In this document: in pieces, positions 1 to 7,391 of the stretch
How the letters are laid out: every line of letters begins with the position of its first letter
Numbering within the stretch: position 1 is the first letter of the stretch
NCBI RefSeq assembly: GCF_000721175.1
Contig: NZ_JOEZ01000018.1
Location: 147,829-211,828 of the forward strand
Direction of reading: 5' to 3'
Source of the DNA: Streptomyces anulatus
Lineage (GTDB): Bacteria > Actinomycetota > Actinomycetes > Streptomycetales > Streptomycetaceae
DNA: 64,000 bases
Translations under genes and position numbers: made by a program
Notes under the pieces: model-generated
The model's database searches: none
Seen by the model: the letters and a program-made list of their open reading frames with translations, nothing else
Told to the model about the DNA's origin: nothing

Positions 1-140
1 CACAAAGGGGACAGCAGCATGAGCACCTCGTCACGGTCATCGTCCGAACCGAGCCGGAGAGCCCCGGGCCGTCCGATCTTGGACAGCACCCCGTCCAGGC
101 CGTTGCCTGCCTGCCCCGGGGTTGAGTCGCCGCGCGCCAT
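1..140 (-). CDS. Partial ORF running off the left edge, unknown
   Basis: An open frame on the minus strand starts with ATG at 140 and continues past the window edge. The 46 visible codons (MARGDSTPGQAGNGLDG and onward) mostly end in G or C, as real genes do here. The overlapping plus-strand frame gives low-complexity Ser/Arg/Pro sequence and looks like its shadow. No family is recognised. The ribosome site in front of ATG is weak, so the start is tentative. Confidence 0.35.
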   Translation of the reverse strand, partial: MARGDSTPGQAGNGLDGVLSKIGRPGALRLGSDDDRDEVLMLLSPL

Positions 141-275
141 GGCCTGCCGGTCAGGCGTGATGCCCGCCGGGCAGGCGGTCGTGCGGGACCGGGCCTGCTG
201 TGCAGGTCGAACACCTGGGCCCTACGCACCGCTCGGCGATGCCGGCATGGCCTTCGCGTTGCGTGTGCCGGCTTC

Positions 276-1010
276 TCAGAGCGTTTGCCGGACCCGGGTC
301 AGCGACGACGTGGTGAGGACCTGGTCCGGACTCCCCTGCCCGGCGAGGCGGCCGTCCTGGAGCAGGAGGCAGGCGTCCGCCGCGCGTGCCACCTCAAGAT
401 CATGCGTGGCCTGGACGATCGTCACCCCGTCGGCGACCAGCGCCGTCAGCAGCGCCCCGATCCGCTCCCTCGCCTCCGGATCCAGGCCGGTGGTCGGCTC
501 ATCGAGGAGCAGCAGGTCCGACTCCTGCGCCAGCCCCTGGGCGATGAGCGCACGTTGACGCTGCCCGCCCGACAACTCGCCCAGTTGGCGTGAGGCGAGG
601 TCGCCGATGCCGAGCCGGTCGAGCACCGCGTCCACGGTCGCGTGGTCCCGCGCGGTCAGCCGGCGCCACGGACCGCGCTCGCCCCAGCGTCCCATCTCCA
701 CGGTCTGCCGAACGGTGAGGGGAAGAGTGTCGCCGACCGCTCCCCGCTGCGGCACGAAGGCCGGAGGCCGGTCACCGGCGCGGAGGAGGTCGCCGGATGT
801 CGGCTTGATCACACCGGCGAGCACGCCGAGCAGGGTCGACTTGCCGCTCCCGTTCGGGCCGACGAGCACTGTCATGGTCAACTCGGTTATTTCACCGCTG
901 ACTTGATGGAGTACTGGGCGCCCTGGATAGCCGGCGCACAGCCCCGAGAAGCGGAGGGAGGTGGTCCGGTCGAGGGGCGGGGTGCATGAGGGGTGCTGCG
1001 TTTTGAACAT
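276..1010 (-). CDS. aztA: Zinc ABC transporter ATP-binding protein AztA
   Basis: Cytoplasmic ATPase that would drive zinc import with the adjacent permease AztB and binding lipoprotein AztC. The 244-residue product has Walker A GPNGSGKST, the ABC signature LSGGQRQR and Walker B LLLLDEPTTGLD, in the normal order and at normal length for a metal ABC ATPase. It is divergent from aztB. The two possible ATG codons (1010 and 1019) both lie in or beside the Zur-like palindrome at 1004-1018, so transcription must begin inside or just beyond aztB's leader. The frame stays open leftward of the likely start by chance and gives a spurious long ORF. The zinc specificity rests on the neighbours and the operator, not on the ATPase itself. 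Confidence 0.9.
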   Translation of the reverse strand: MFKTQHPSCTPPLDRTTSLRFSGLCAGYPGRPVLHQVSGEITELTMTVLVGPNGSGKSTLLGVLAGVIKPTSGDLLRAGDRPPAFVPQRGAVGDTLPLTVRQTVEMGRWGERGPWRRLTARDHATVDAVLDRLGIGDLASRQLGELSGGQRQRALIAQGLAQESDLLLLDEPTTGLDPEARERIGALLTALVADGVTIVQATHDLEVARAADACLLLQDGRLAGQGSPDQVLTTSSLTRVRQTL

Positions 1011-1018
1011 GATTTTCA
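1004..1018. promoter_or_regulatory. Zur-box-like operator between aztA and aztB
   Basis: The 15-base site TGAACATGATTTTCA (plus strand) is a near-perfect 7-1-7 palindrome and is conspicuously AT-rich in this sequence. It matches the actinobacterial Zur pattern TGAAAATNATTTTCA at nearly every position. It sits exactly between the divergent aztA and aztB starts, 17 bases before the aztB ATG, where a zinc-loaded repressor would block both promoters. Confidence 0.75.
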
Positions 1019-1034
1019 TTGTAGTGTCCTGGGC

Positions 1035-1895
1035 ATGGAATGGTTGACGGTCCCGTTCGAGGTGACTTTCGTGCAGCGGGCCCTGTGGGGCGGGATGCTG
1101 GTATCCGCCATCTGTGCGCTGGCGGGCACCTGGGTGGTGCTGAGGGGGATGGCCTTCCTCGGTGACGCCATGTCCCACGGGCTGCTGCCCGGGGTCGCGG
1201 TCGCCGCGCTTCTCGGGGGCAATCTGATGGTGGGCGCGGTGGTCAGTGCCGCCGTCATGACGGCAGGCGTCACCGCACTGGGCCGTACGCCGAGGCTGTC
1301 TCAGGACACCGGTATCGGGCTGCTGTTCGTCGGCATGCTCTCGCTCGGCGTGATCATCGTGTCGCGCTCGCAGTCCTTCGCGGTCGACCTGACCGGGTTC
1401 CTCTTCGGGGACGTCCTCGCCGTCAGGCAGCAGGATCTCCTCGTGCTCGCGGCGGCGCTGCTCGCGGCGCTGGCGGTGTCGGTCCTCGGCCACCGCGCCT
1501 TCCTGGCCCTGGCGTTCGACTCGCGCAAGGCCCACACCCTCGGGCTGCGGCCGCGCCTGGCCCACGCTGTGCTCCTCGGCCTGCTCGGCCTGGCGATCGT
1601 CGCCTCGTTCCACATCGTGGGAACGCTGCTCGTCCTCGGACTGCTCATCGCACCGCCGGCGGCCGCTCTTCCCTGGGCTCGCTCCGTGCGCGGGGTCATG
1701 GTGCTCGCCGCCCTGCTCGGCACCTTGGCCACGCTCGGAGGGCTGCTGCTGTCCTGGCATCTGAGCACCGCGGCCGGTGCGACCGTCGCGGCCCTCGCGG
1801 TGGGCCTGTTCTTCCTCTCCCACGTGCTTTCCGGCCTGCGGGACCGCCGTACGCGCCAGGTCCACTCCGCGGCGCCCCTGCCCGAAGCCAACTGA
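1035..1895 (+). CDS. aztB: Zinc ABC transporter permease AztB
   Basis: Membrane permease of the ABC-3 (ZnuB/MntB) family, 286 residues from the ATG at 1035, with about eight hydrophobic helices. The family hallmark region FLGDAMSHGLLPGVAVA follows the first helices, and later helices carry RKAHTLGLR and TLLVLGLLIAPPAAA. The longer frame from 993 would run through the Zur box and add a non-membrane leader, so ATG 1035 is preferred. It is 21 bases upstream of the next gene and would form the channel for zinc delivered by AztC. Confidence 0.9.
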   Translation: MEWLTVPFEVTFVQRALWGGMLVSAICALAGTWVVLRGMAFLGDAMSHGLLPGVAVAALLGGNLMVGAVVSAAVMTAGVTALGRTPRLSQDTGIGLLFVGMLSLGVIIVSRSQSFAVDLTGFLFGDVLAVRQQDLLVLAAALLAALAVSVLGHRAFLALAFDSRKAHTLGLRPRLAHAVLLGLLGLAIVASFHIVGTLLVLGLLIAPPAAALPWARSVRGVMVLAALLGTLATLGGLLLSWHLSTAAGATVAALAVGLFFLSHVLSGLRDRRTRQVHSAAPLPEAN

Positions 1896-1916
1896 AAGAA
1901 GCCGGAGGCGATCATC

Positions 1917-3152
1917 ATGACTGTCCGCAGAAACGTCACTCCGTGGGCATCGGCCGCACTGGTGCTCACCGCGCTGCTCGCTACGAGTTGCGCGGGGGAG
2001 AAGCGCGACGCCGCACGGCCCGACGCGAGTCCCTCGTCCGCCACTCCGCACGGATACGTCGAGGGAGCCCAGGAGGCCGCCGAGCAGCAGTCCCGGCTCC
2101 TCCTGAACGACCCCGGCAGCGGGAACACCAGGGTTCTCGACCTCGTCACCGGCAAGGTGCACAGGACGGCCGAGGTGAAGGACGCCGTTCGACTGGGCAC
2201 GGACGGCAGGTTCGGCTACCTCCACGCGCCCGACGGCACCCATCTCCTCGACAGCGGCGCCTGGATGGTGGACCACGGCGACCACATCCATTACTACAGC
2301 GCGGCGACGCGGGACGTGGGTGAGCTTCCCGCGGGCAGCCGAGCCCAGATACGCAGTGATGCCGCCGTGACCGCGGTGACCGACGAGAACGGCCGCACCG
2401 TCCTCTACGACCGAGGCAAGCTGGAGAAGGGGCAGATCACCACCTCGCCGACGCTGCGCGGCACCTACACCGGCGCCGTCGTGCCGTACGAGGAACACCT
2501 GCTCGCCTTCGCGAACAAGGGCGGCAGCACGGAACTCGTCGTCCTCGACCGCAAGGGCGAACGCGTGGCTTCCCCGGACGTGACGTGCGAGGCACCCCGG
2601 GGAGACGCCGTCACCCGGCGCGGCGTGATCCTCGGCTGCGCCGACGGCGCCCTGCTCGTGCGTGCGCAGGGCGGCGCCTTCACCGCGGAGGAGATCCCGT
2701 ACGGAACGCACGTCCCGGCGCGGGACCGAGCCACCGTCTTCCGCCATCGACCCGGCAGCGACACCCTCACCGCCCCGGCCGGAGACGACGCCGTCTGGGT
2801 CCTCGACGTCACCGAGCGGACCTGGAAGCGGGTGGACACCGGACCCGTCGTCGCGGCCAACACGGCAGGCGAGGGTTCCCCGTTGCTCGTTCTGGAGACC
2901 GACGGCTCCGTGCACGGCTATGACATCGCGACCGGAAAGCAGACCGCACGGACCAAGGCGCTGCTGACAGCAGGGAAACGGGACGTCTCCGACGGCAGCG
3001 CCCCTGTCATCGAGGTCGACCGCAGCCGCGCCTACATCAACGACCCCGAGGGCAAGAAGGTGTTCGAGATCGACTACAACGACGGCCTGCGCATCGCGCG
3101 CACCTTCGACCTGGACGTCAAGCCGGTCCTCATGGTGGAGACCGGACGATGA
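1917..3152 (+). CDS. aztD: AztD-like zinc metallochaperone, beta-propeller lipoprotein (first copy)
   Basis: Predicted exported lipoprotein of 411 residues with lipobox LATSC (Cys25), followed by repeated short beta-strand blocks typical of a propeller. The histidine cluster WMVDHGDHIHYY (His120, His123, His125) is the feature I associate with AztD chaperones, which hand zinc to the binding protein AztC. The family's later CPxxHGEA motif is degraded here to CEAPRGDA. The start has a clear GGAGG ribosome site at 1904-1908, and the stop overlaps aztC as ATGA. A second propeller gene follows aztC, so this cluster has two. Family membership is fairly secure; zinc loading is inferred. Confidence 0.75.
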   Translation: MTVRRNVTPWASAALVLTALLATSCAGEKRDAARPDASPSSATPHGYVEGAQEAAEQQSRLLLNDPGSGNTRVLDLVTGKVHRTAEVKDAVRLGTDGRFGYLHAPDGTHLLDSGAWMVDHGDHIHYYSAATRDVGELPAGSRAQIRSDAAVTAVTDENGRTVLYDRGKLEKGQITTSPTLRGTYTGAVVPYEEHLLAFANKGGSTELVVLDRKGERVASPDVTCEAPRGDAVTRRGVILGCADGALLVRAQGGAFTAEEIPYGTHVPARDRATVFRHRPGSDTLTAPAGDDAVWVLDVTERTWKRVDTGPVVAANTAGEGSPLLVLETDGSVHGYDIATGKQTARTKALLTAGKRDVSDGSAPVIEVDRSRAYINDPEGKKVFEIDYNDGLRIARTFDLDVKPVLMVETGR

Positions 3153-4126
3153 GCCGAACCGAGGTGAATCATCGCGCGCGGGTGGGCACCGCTCGCCTGC
3201 GACACCTGATCGCGGGTCTGCTCACCCTCGTGACAGCCGTGACCGCCACCGCCTGCACCACCGGCGAGGACCGGCCCAGCATCGTCGTCACGACCAACAT
3301 CCTCGGCGACGTCACTCGCGAGATAGTCGGCGACGAGGCCGACGTCACCGTCCTGATGAAGCCCAACGCCGACCCGCACTCCTTCGGTCTGTCGGCGGTG
3401 CAGGCCGCCGAGCTGGAACAGGCCGATCTGGTCGTCCACAACGGCCTGGGCCTGGAGGAGAACGTACTGCGGCACGTGGACGCCGCCCGAGAGTCCGGGG
3501 TCGCCACCTTCGCGGCCGGCGAGGCGGCCGGCCCGCTCACCTTCCACACCGCCGACGACGGCGGCCCCGAGGGCGAGGAAGGGCAGCCCGACCCGCACTT
3601 CTGGACAGACCCCGACCGGATGCACAAGGTCACCGGCCTGATGGCCGACCAGGTCATCGAGCACGTCGACAGCGTGGACCCCGGCACGATACGGGCCAAC
3701 GCCGACCGCTACGCGAAGGGCCTCACGGACCTCACCACCTGGATGGAGAAGTCCTTCGACCGAGTTCCCGCGGACCAGCGGGCCCTGGTCACCAACCACC
3801 ATGTCTTCGGCTACCTCGCCGACCGCTTCGGCTTCGAGGTGATCGGCGCGGTCATCCCCAGCGGCACCACGCTGGCCTCACCCAGCTCCTCGGACCTGCG
3901 CTCGCTCACCGAGGCGATGGAGGGAGCAGGCGTACGCACCGTCTTCGCCGACTCCTCCCAGCCCAAACGGCTCGCCGAGGTGCTGCGAACGGAAATGGGC
4001 GGCGGGGTTCGCGTCGTCGAACTCCACTCGGAGTCCCTGACCGCCAGGGGTGCGGGCGCCGACACCTACCTGCGGATGATGCGCGCCAACACCACCGCCA
4101 TGGTCACCGGCCTGACCGGCGACTGA
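3149..4126 (+). CDS. aztC: Zinc-binding lipoprotein AztC (cluster A-I substrate-binding protein)
   Basis: Extracytoplasmic zinc-binding component of the transporter, 325 residues, lipobox ATAC with Cys36. Expected metal ligands of the ZnuA/AztC fold are visible: His77 in ADPHSFG, His150 in DPHFWTDP and His217/218 in TNHHVFGY. The acidic ligand position near the C-terminus reads HSESL (Glu295) where family members usually have Asp. A short acidic segment (DDGGPEGEEGQPDPH) replaces the long His-rich loop of ZnuA. The start overlaps the stop of the upstream propeller gene (ATGA), so translation is probably coupled. Confidence 0.9.
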   Translation: MSRTEVNHRARVGTARLRHLIAGLLTLVTAVTATACTTGEDRPSIVVTTNILGDVTREIVGDEADVTVLMKPNADPHSFGLSAVQAAELEQADLVVHNGLGLEENVLRHVDAARESGVATFAAGEAAGPLTFHTADDGGPEGEEGQPDPHFWTDPDRMHKVTGLMADQVIEHVDSVDPGTIRANADRYAKGLTDLTTWMEKSFDRVPADQRALVTNHHVFGYLADRFGFEVIGAVIPSGTTLASPSSSDLRSLTEAMEGAGVRTVFADSSQPKRLAEVLRTEMGGGVRVVELHSESLTARGAGADTYLRMMRANTTAMVTGLTGD

Positions 4127-4216
4127 CCCTCCGAGCCTCCCGGCACCCCCGCCCGTCGGGCGCCGGCTCGTCGTACCCCCATGCCGCCACCGCGCGGTGC
4201 AGAAAGGAACAGACCC

Positions 4217-5419
4217 ATGAACAAGTCGATACGCGGCAGAGCCCTCACGGGCACGGCACTGGCCCTGGCCATCTCCACGGTCCTGACCGCCTGCGGCGGA
4301 GAGACCTCCACCTCCACCGACGCCAAGTCAGACGGAGCCGCGAGCGCCACGCCCGCGGTGGCGGTCGAGGAGCCGTTGGTCGCCACCTTCGACGGTGGCC
4401 TGTACATCCTCGACGGCGAGAGCCTGAAGCTCGCCAGGACCATCGACCTGCCCGGCTTCAACCGGGTCAACCCCGCAGGCGACGAGGACCACGTCGTCGT
4501 CTCCACCGACAGCGGATTCCGCGTCCTGGACGCCACCGACCAGGCCCTCACCGACATCGAGTACAAGGGTGCCAAGCCAGGCCACGTAGTCCGCCACGCC
4601 GCGAAGACCGTGCTCTTCACCGACGGTACCGGGGAGGTCAACGTCTTCGACCCCACCGCACTGAGCAGCGGCAGGAAGCCGGCAGGGCGTACCTACACCT
4701 CCGCCGAGCCGCACCACGGTGTCGCCATCGAACTGGCCGACGGCAAACTCGTGAGCACCCTGGGCACCGAGGAGAAGCGCACCGGCGCGCTGGTGCTGGA
4801 CCGGCACAACAAGGAGATCGCGCGCAACGAGGACTGCCCCGGGGTCCACGGAGAGGCCGCGGCCAAGAACGAAGCCGTCGGCGTCGGCTGCGAGGACGGC
4901 ATTCTGATCTACAAGGACGGCGAGTTCACCAAGATCGACTCCCCCGATGACTACGGCCGCATCGGCAACCAGTCCGGCAGTGACGCCTCGCCCGTTCTGC
5001 TGGGCGACTACAAGAGCGACCCCGAGGCCGAGCTGGAGCGACCCTCCCGCGTCTCCCTCATCGACACCGAGAAGAAGAAGCTGCGCCTGGTCGACCTGGG
5101 CACCAGCTACTCCTTCCGCTCGCTGGCCCGCGGCCCGCACGGCGAGGCCCTGGTCCTCGGTACCGACGGCGCCATCCACGTCATCGATCCGAACACCGGC
5201 AAGATCGAGAAGAAGATCCCCGCCGTGGGCGACTGGCAGGAGCCGCTGGACTGGCAGCAGGCCCGGCCCACCTTGTTCGTGCGCGGACACGTCGCGTACG
5301 TCTCCGAGCCCGGCAAGAAGGCGCTGCACGCCATCGACGTGGAAACGGGGAAGAAGATCACCTCCGTCACCCTGCCGAAGAGCACCAACGAGCTGTCGGG
5401 CGTCGTCGCCGGACACTGA
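4217..5419 (+). CDS. aztD: AztD-like zinc metallochaperone, beta-propeller lipoprotein (second copy)
   Basis: Exported lipoprotein of 400 residues (lipobox LTAC) with propeller-like repeats such as YILDGESLKLARTIDL and VIDPNTGKIEKKI. It carries the motifs EPHHGVAIEL and CPGVHGEA, which I associate with AztD, but lacks the HGDHIH cluster present in the first copy. ATG 4217 has an AGAAAGGA ribosome site at 4201-4208; the upstream ATG at 4181 would add a charged leader ahead of a good signal peptide. It is the last gene of the zinc operon, followed by a strong hairpin. Confidence 0.8.
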   Translation: MNKSIRGRALTGTALALAISTVLTACGGETSTSTDAKSDGAASATPAVAVEEPLVATFDGGLYILDGESLKLARTIDLPGFNRVNPAGDEDHVVVSTDSGFRVLDATDQALTDIEYKGAKPGHVVRHAAKTVLFTDGTGEVNVFDPTALSSGRKPAGRTYTSAEPHHGVAIELADGKLVSTLGTEEKRTGALVLDRHNKEIARNEDCPGVHGEAAAKNEAVGVGCEDGILIYKDGEFTKIDSPDDYGRIGNQSGSDASPVLLGDYKSDPEAELERPSRVSLIDTEKKKLRLVDLGTSYSFRSLARGPHGEALVLGTDGAIHVIDPNTGKIEKKIPAVGDWQEPLDWQQARPTLFVRGHVAYVSEPGKKALHAIDVETGKKITSVTLPKSTNELSGVVAGH

Positions 5420-5429
5420 CCGCGCTTGC

Positions 5430-5468
5430 GCCCTCGCCGCCACGGCTTGATGCCACGGCGGCGAGGGC
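5430..5468. terminator. Bidirectional terminator hairpin
   Basis: A 12-base perfect stem, GCCCTCGCCGCC at 5430-5441 and its complement at 5457-5468, with a further GGC/GCC pair inside the loop. It fills the gap between the convergent zinc operon and monooxygenase gene. Confidence 0.8.
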
Positions 5469-5482
5469 ACACGCCCCGTCGG

Positions 5483-6577
5483 CTACGTGGCGACGCAGCC
5501 GATCGAACCGACCGGGAAGTCGTTGCCGGTCGATGTCGCGGTGAACCCGAAGGTGACGCTGCCCTCCGGTGCGATGGTGCGGTTGTGGTCGAGGTTCCTG
5601 ACCGTGAGCGTGCCGTCGGACTCCGTGGTCAGCGCTCCGTTCCACACGCTGCTGATCTCGGCGCCCACGCCGGGCTTCCACTGCACGGCCCAGCCCTCAC
5701 GCGCCGTCGTGCCGTGGTTCATGACCTCCACGGAACCCTGGAAGCCACCGCTCCAGGAGTTGGTCACGCTGTAGACGGCCATGCATCCGGTGTGCGGGTC
5801 GGTGGGTGTCGGAGTCGGGGTCGGAGTGGGCGTGGGCGTGGGCGTGGGAGTGCCGCCCGAGCCGCGGATGCCGGTCACTTCGCCGTTGCCGCCGTCGAAG
5901 ACGACGTCGGAGCACGAGAAGAAGTTCTCCTGGCTGTCCGAGCGCACCCACTGGATGAACATGACCGCGTCACCCGAACGGCCCGAGGGCAGGTCCAGGT
6001 CCCAGTAGTAGTGGCCGCCGTCCGTGCCCGGCCCACCCGCCTGCGGCGGGTCGGAGACGGTCTCGATCAGTTCCAGGTCGTCCCAGCCCAGCTCGGTGCT
6101 GGGCGAGTAGCCGGGCTTGGACAGGTACACCCGGAAGGAGCCCGGGTGCGCCGCCCAGTTGCTGTGCTTGACCTGGATCGTCTTCCCGGATGTCAGGTGC
6201 GTCCGGGGCCAGTCGGAGCGGGGGGCGTTGTAACCGGTGAAGTTGTACGGCGACCGGTCGCCGGCACTGCACAGCTTTCCGTCCGGGACGTAACCCGCAC
6301 CCCTTCCGCCCGCGTTGGAGTCGAGCACGGCGAACCAGTTGTACAGCGCGGTCGCGCCGCTCTCGTCGAGCGCGGCCTTGCACGCCGGGTTGGTCGGGTC
6401 CAGAGCGCCGGTGCCGGTCCTGGCGTCCAGCATGCAGAGGTAGGTACGCGATCCCGGTGTCATCGTGACGCCGTGCGCCTGCGCGTCGCCCTGGCCCATC
6501 AGTGTCAGGCCGATTCCGCCGAGCAGTGTCGCGAGCACCGCAGCCAGGAACGTGAACAGCTTGTTGCGTCGGGCCAT
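5483..6577 (-). CDS. AA10 lytic polysaccharide monooxygenase with CBM2
   Basis: Secreted copper enzyme for oxidative cleavage of cellulose or chitin, 364 residues. The signal peptide ends at AQA, leaving His35 as the mature N-terminus. His35 and His144 (AAHPGSFRVYL) form the copper histidine brace, and the QENFFSCSD segment near residues 217-225 carries the conserved Phe. A (TP)n linker at about 243-260 joins a C-terminal CBM2 (about 262-364, with conserved Trp and paired Cys). CBM2 and the neighbouring GH9 enzyme make cellulose the likely substrate. The CDS starts at the ATG at 6577 preceded by GGAGACC; the much longer open frame upstream is chance. Confidence 0.93.
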   Translation of the reverse strand: MARRNKLFTFLAAVLATLLGGIGLTLMGQGDAQAHGVTMTPGSRTYLCMLDARTGTGALDPTNPACKAALDESGATALYNWFAVLDSNAGGRGAGYVPDGKLCSAGDRSPYNFTGYNAPRSDWPRTHLTSGKTIQVKHSNWAAHPGSFRVYLSKPGYSPSTELGWDDLELIETVSDPPQAGGPGTDGGHYYWDLDLPSGRSGDAVMFIQWVRSDSQENFFSCSDVVFDGGNGEVTGIRGSGGTPTPTPTPTPTPTPTPTDPHTGCMAVYSVTNSWSGGFQGSVEVMNHGTTAREGWAVQWKPGVGAEISSVWNGALTTESDGTLTVRNLDHNRTIAPEGSVTFGFTATSTGNDFPVGSIGCVAT

Positions 6578-6927
6578 GAGGTCTCCTGTGCCTGTGTGGG
6601 GATGGTCTTCCGGTTGCGCTTCTTCTCCTGCGGCCACCATCGGGCGAGGAGTCTGGGGGGCACCTGGGGCAGGGGGCGCTGTGCCGGGCGAGCGCGGTGG
6701 CGAGGCAGGTGGGAAGGCCGTGGCCGGTGCGCGGCCGTAGTCGTCGGTTCCGCACGGGCGGGTTCCGACGTCCACCGGGCTTCGTCGGGCCGACGCCGAC
6801 CGGAGTGCTGAGCAGGCTGCGCGTGGTACCGGGGGAGTGCGGTGACGGTGACGCTCGCATGCGGGGCCTCTCCGGGAGGGATGACCGGATGGGGCGATCA
6901 CGGAATCGGAAGCCCCGGCCAAGCATC

Positions 6928-6941
6928 TGGGAGCGCTCCCA
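6928..6941. promoter_or_regulatory. CebR operator (monooxygenase side)
   Basis: Perfect 14-base palindrome TGGGAGCGCTCCCA, the known Streptomyces binding site of the cellobiose-responsive LacI-type repressor CebR. It would repress leftward transcription until cellobiose or cellotriose is present. Confidence 0.9.
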
Positions 6942-7288
6942 CCCGTTGGTACCTGAAACTGTAAGAGCGTTGCTATGTCCCTGACAACCCATGGTGGGGG
7001 AAGTGTCGAGCGGATCGATGAATGCGGAGGCCGGGGCTGGGCGGCCGTCGCGTTCCGGCGAGTCGCGGTCCGGGCGGCCCGGTGCGCGCCGGGGGGCAGG
7101 AGGGTCGGGGTGGCCGCCGGCCCGCCCGGCTGACCGGCCGGACGGCCTGACGAGGTGGCGGAGAACGTATGGTCGAGTCCGGTCGGGCCGAAGTCGCGTG
7201 GCGTCCTCGGCCCGGACGGTCGTCTCCCACGAGGCAAAGCGGCGAATCCTGTCCAACCGCTTGACTGCGCGTCTCGCGACCCCGACTT

Positions 7289-7302
7289 TGGGAGCGCTCC
7301 CA
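7289..7302. promoter_or_regulatory. CebR operator (GH9 side)
   Basis: A second perfect copy of TGGGAGCGCTCCCA, 90 bp upstream of the GH9 start, a usual position for CebR control of a cellulase gene. Confidence 0.9.
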
Positions 7303-7391
7303 CTTCGTCCCGGCGCTCCACCGTGCGCAATGCCGATGCCTCCGGCCCTGTGCGCCTCATGTGACCTTCCCCCTCCCGTAAGGACTTCGAT

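Larger units (their letters stand above)
6578..7391. other. 814-bp divergent control region of the cellulolytic pair
   Basis: No gene is supported here. The region holds two identical CebR-type palindromes, one 351 bp from the monooxygenase start and one 90 bp from the GH9 start. The long leader on the monooxygenase side has no recognisable coding sequence or riboswitch. Open frames crossing the region are shadows. Confidence 0.6.

Noticed and set aside
276..2915. An 879-codon minus-strand open frame containing AztA
   Set aside because: Only the last 244 codons match a family; the rest is antisense to aztB and the propeller gene.
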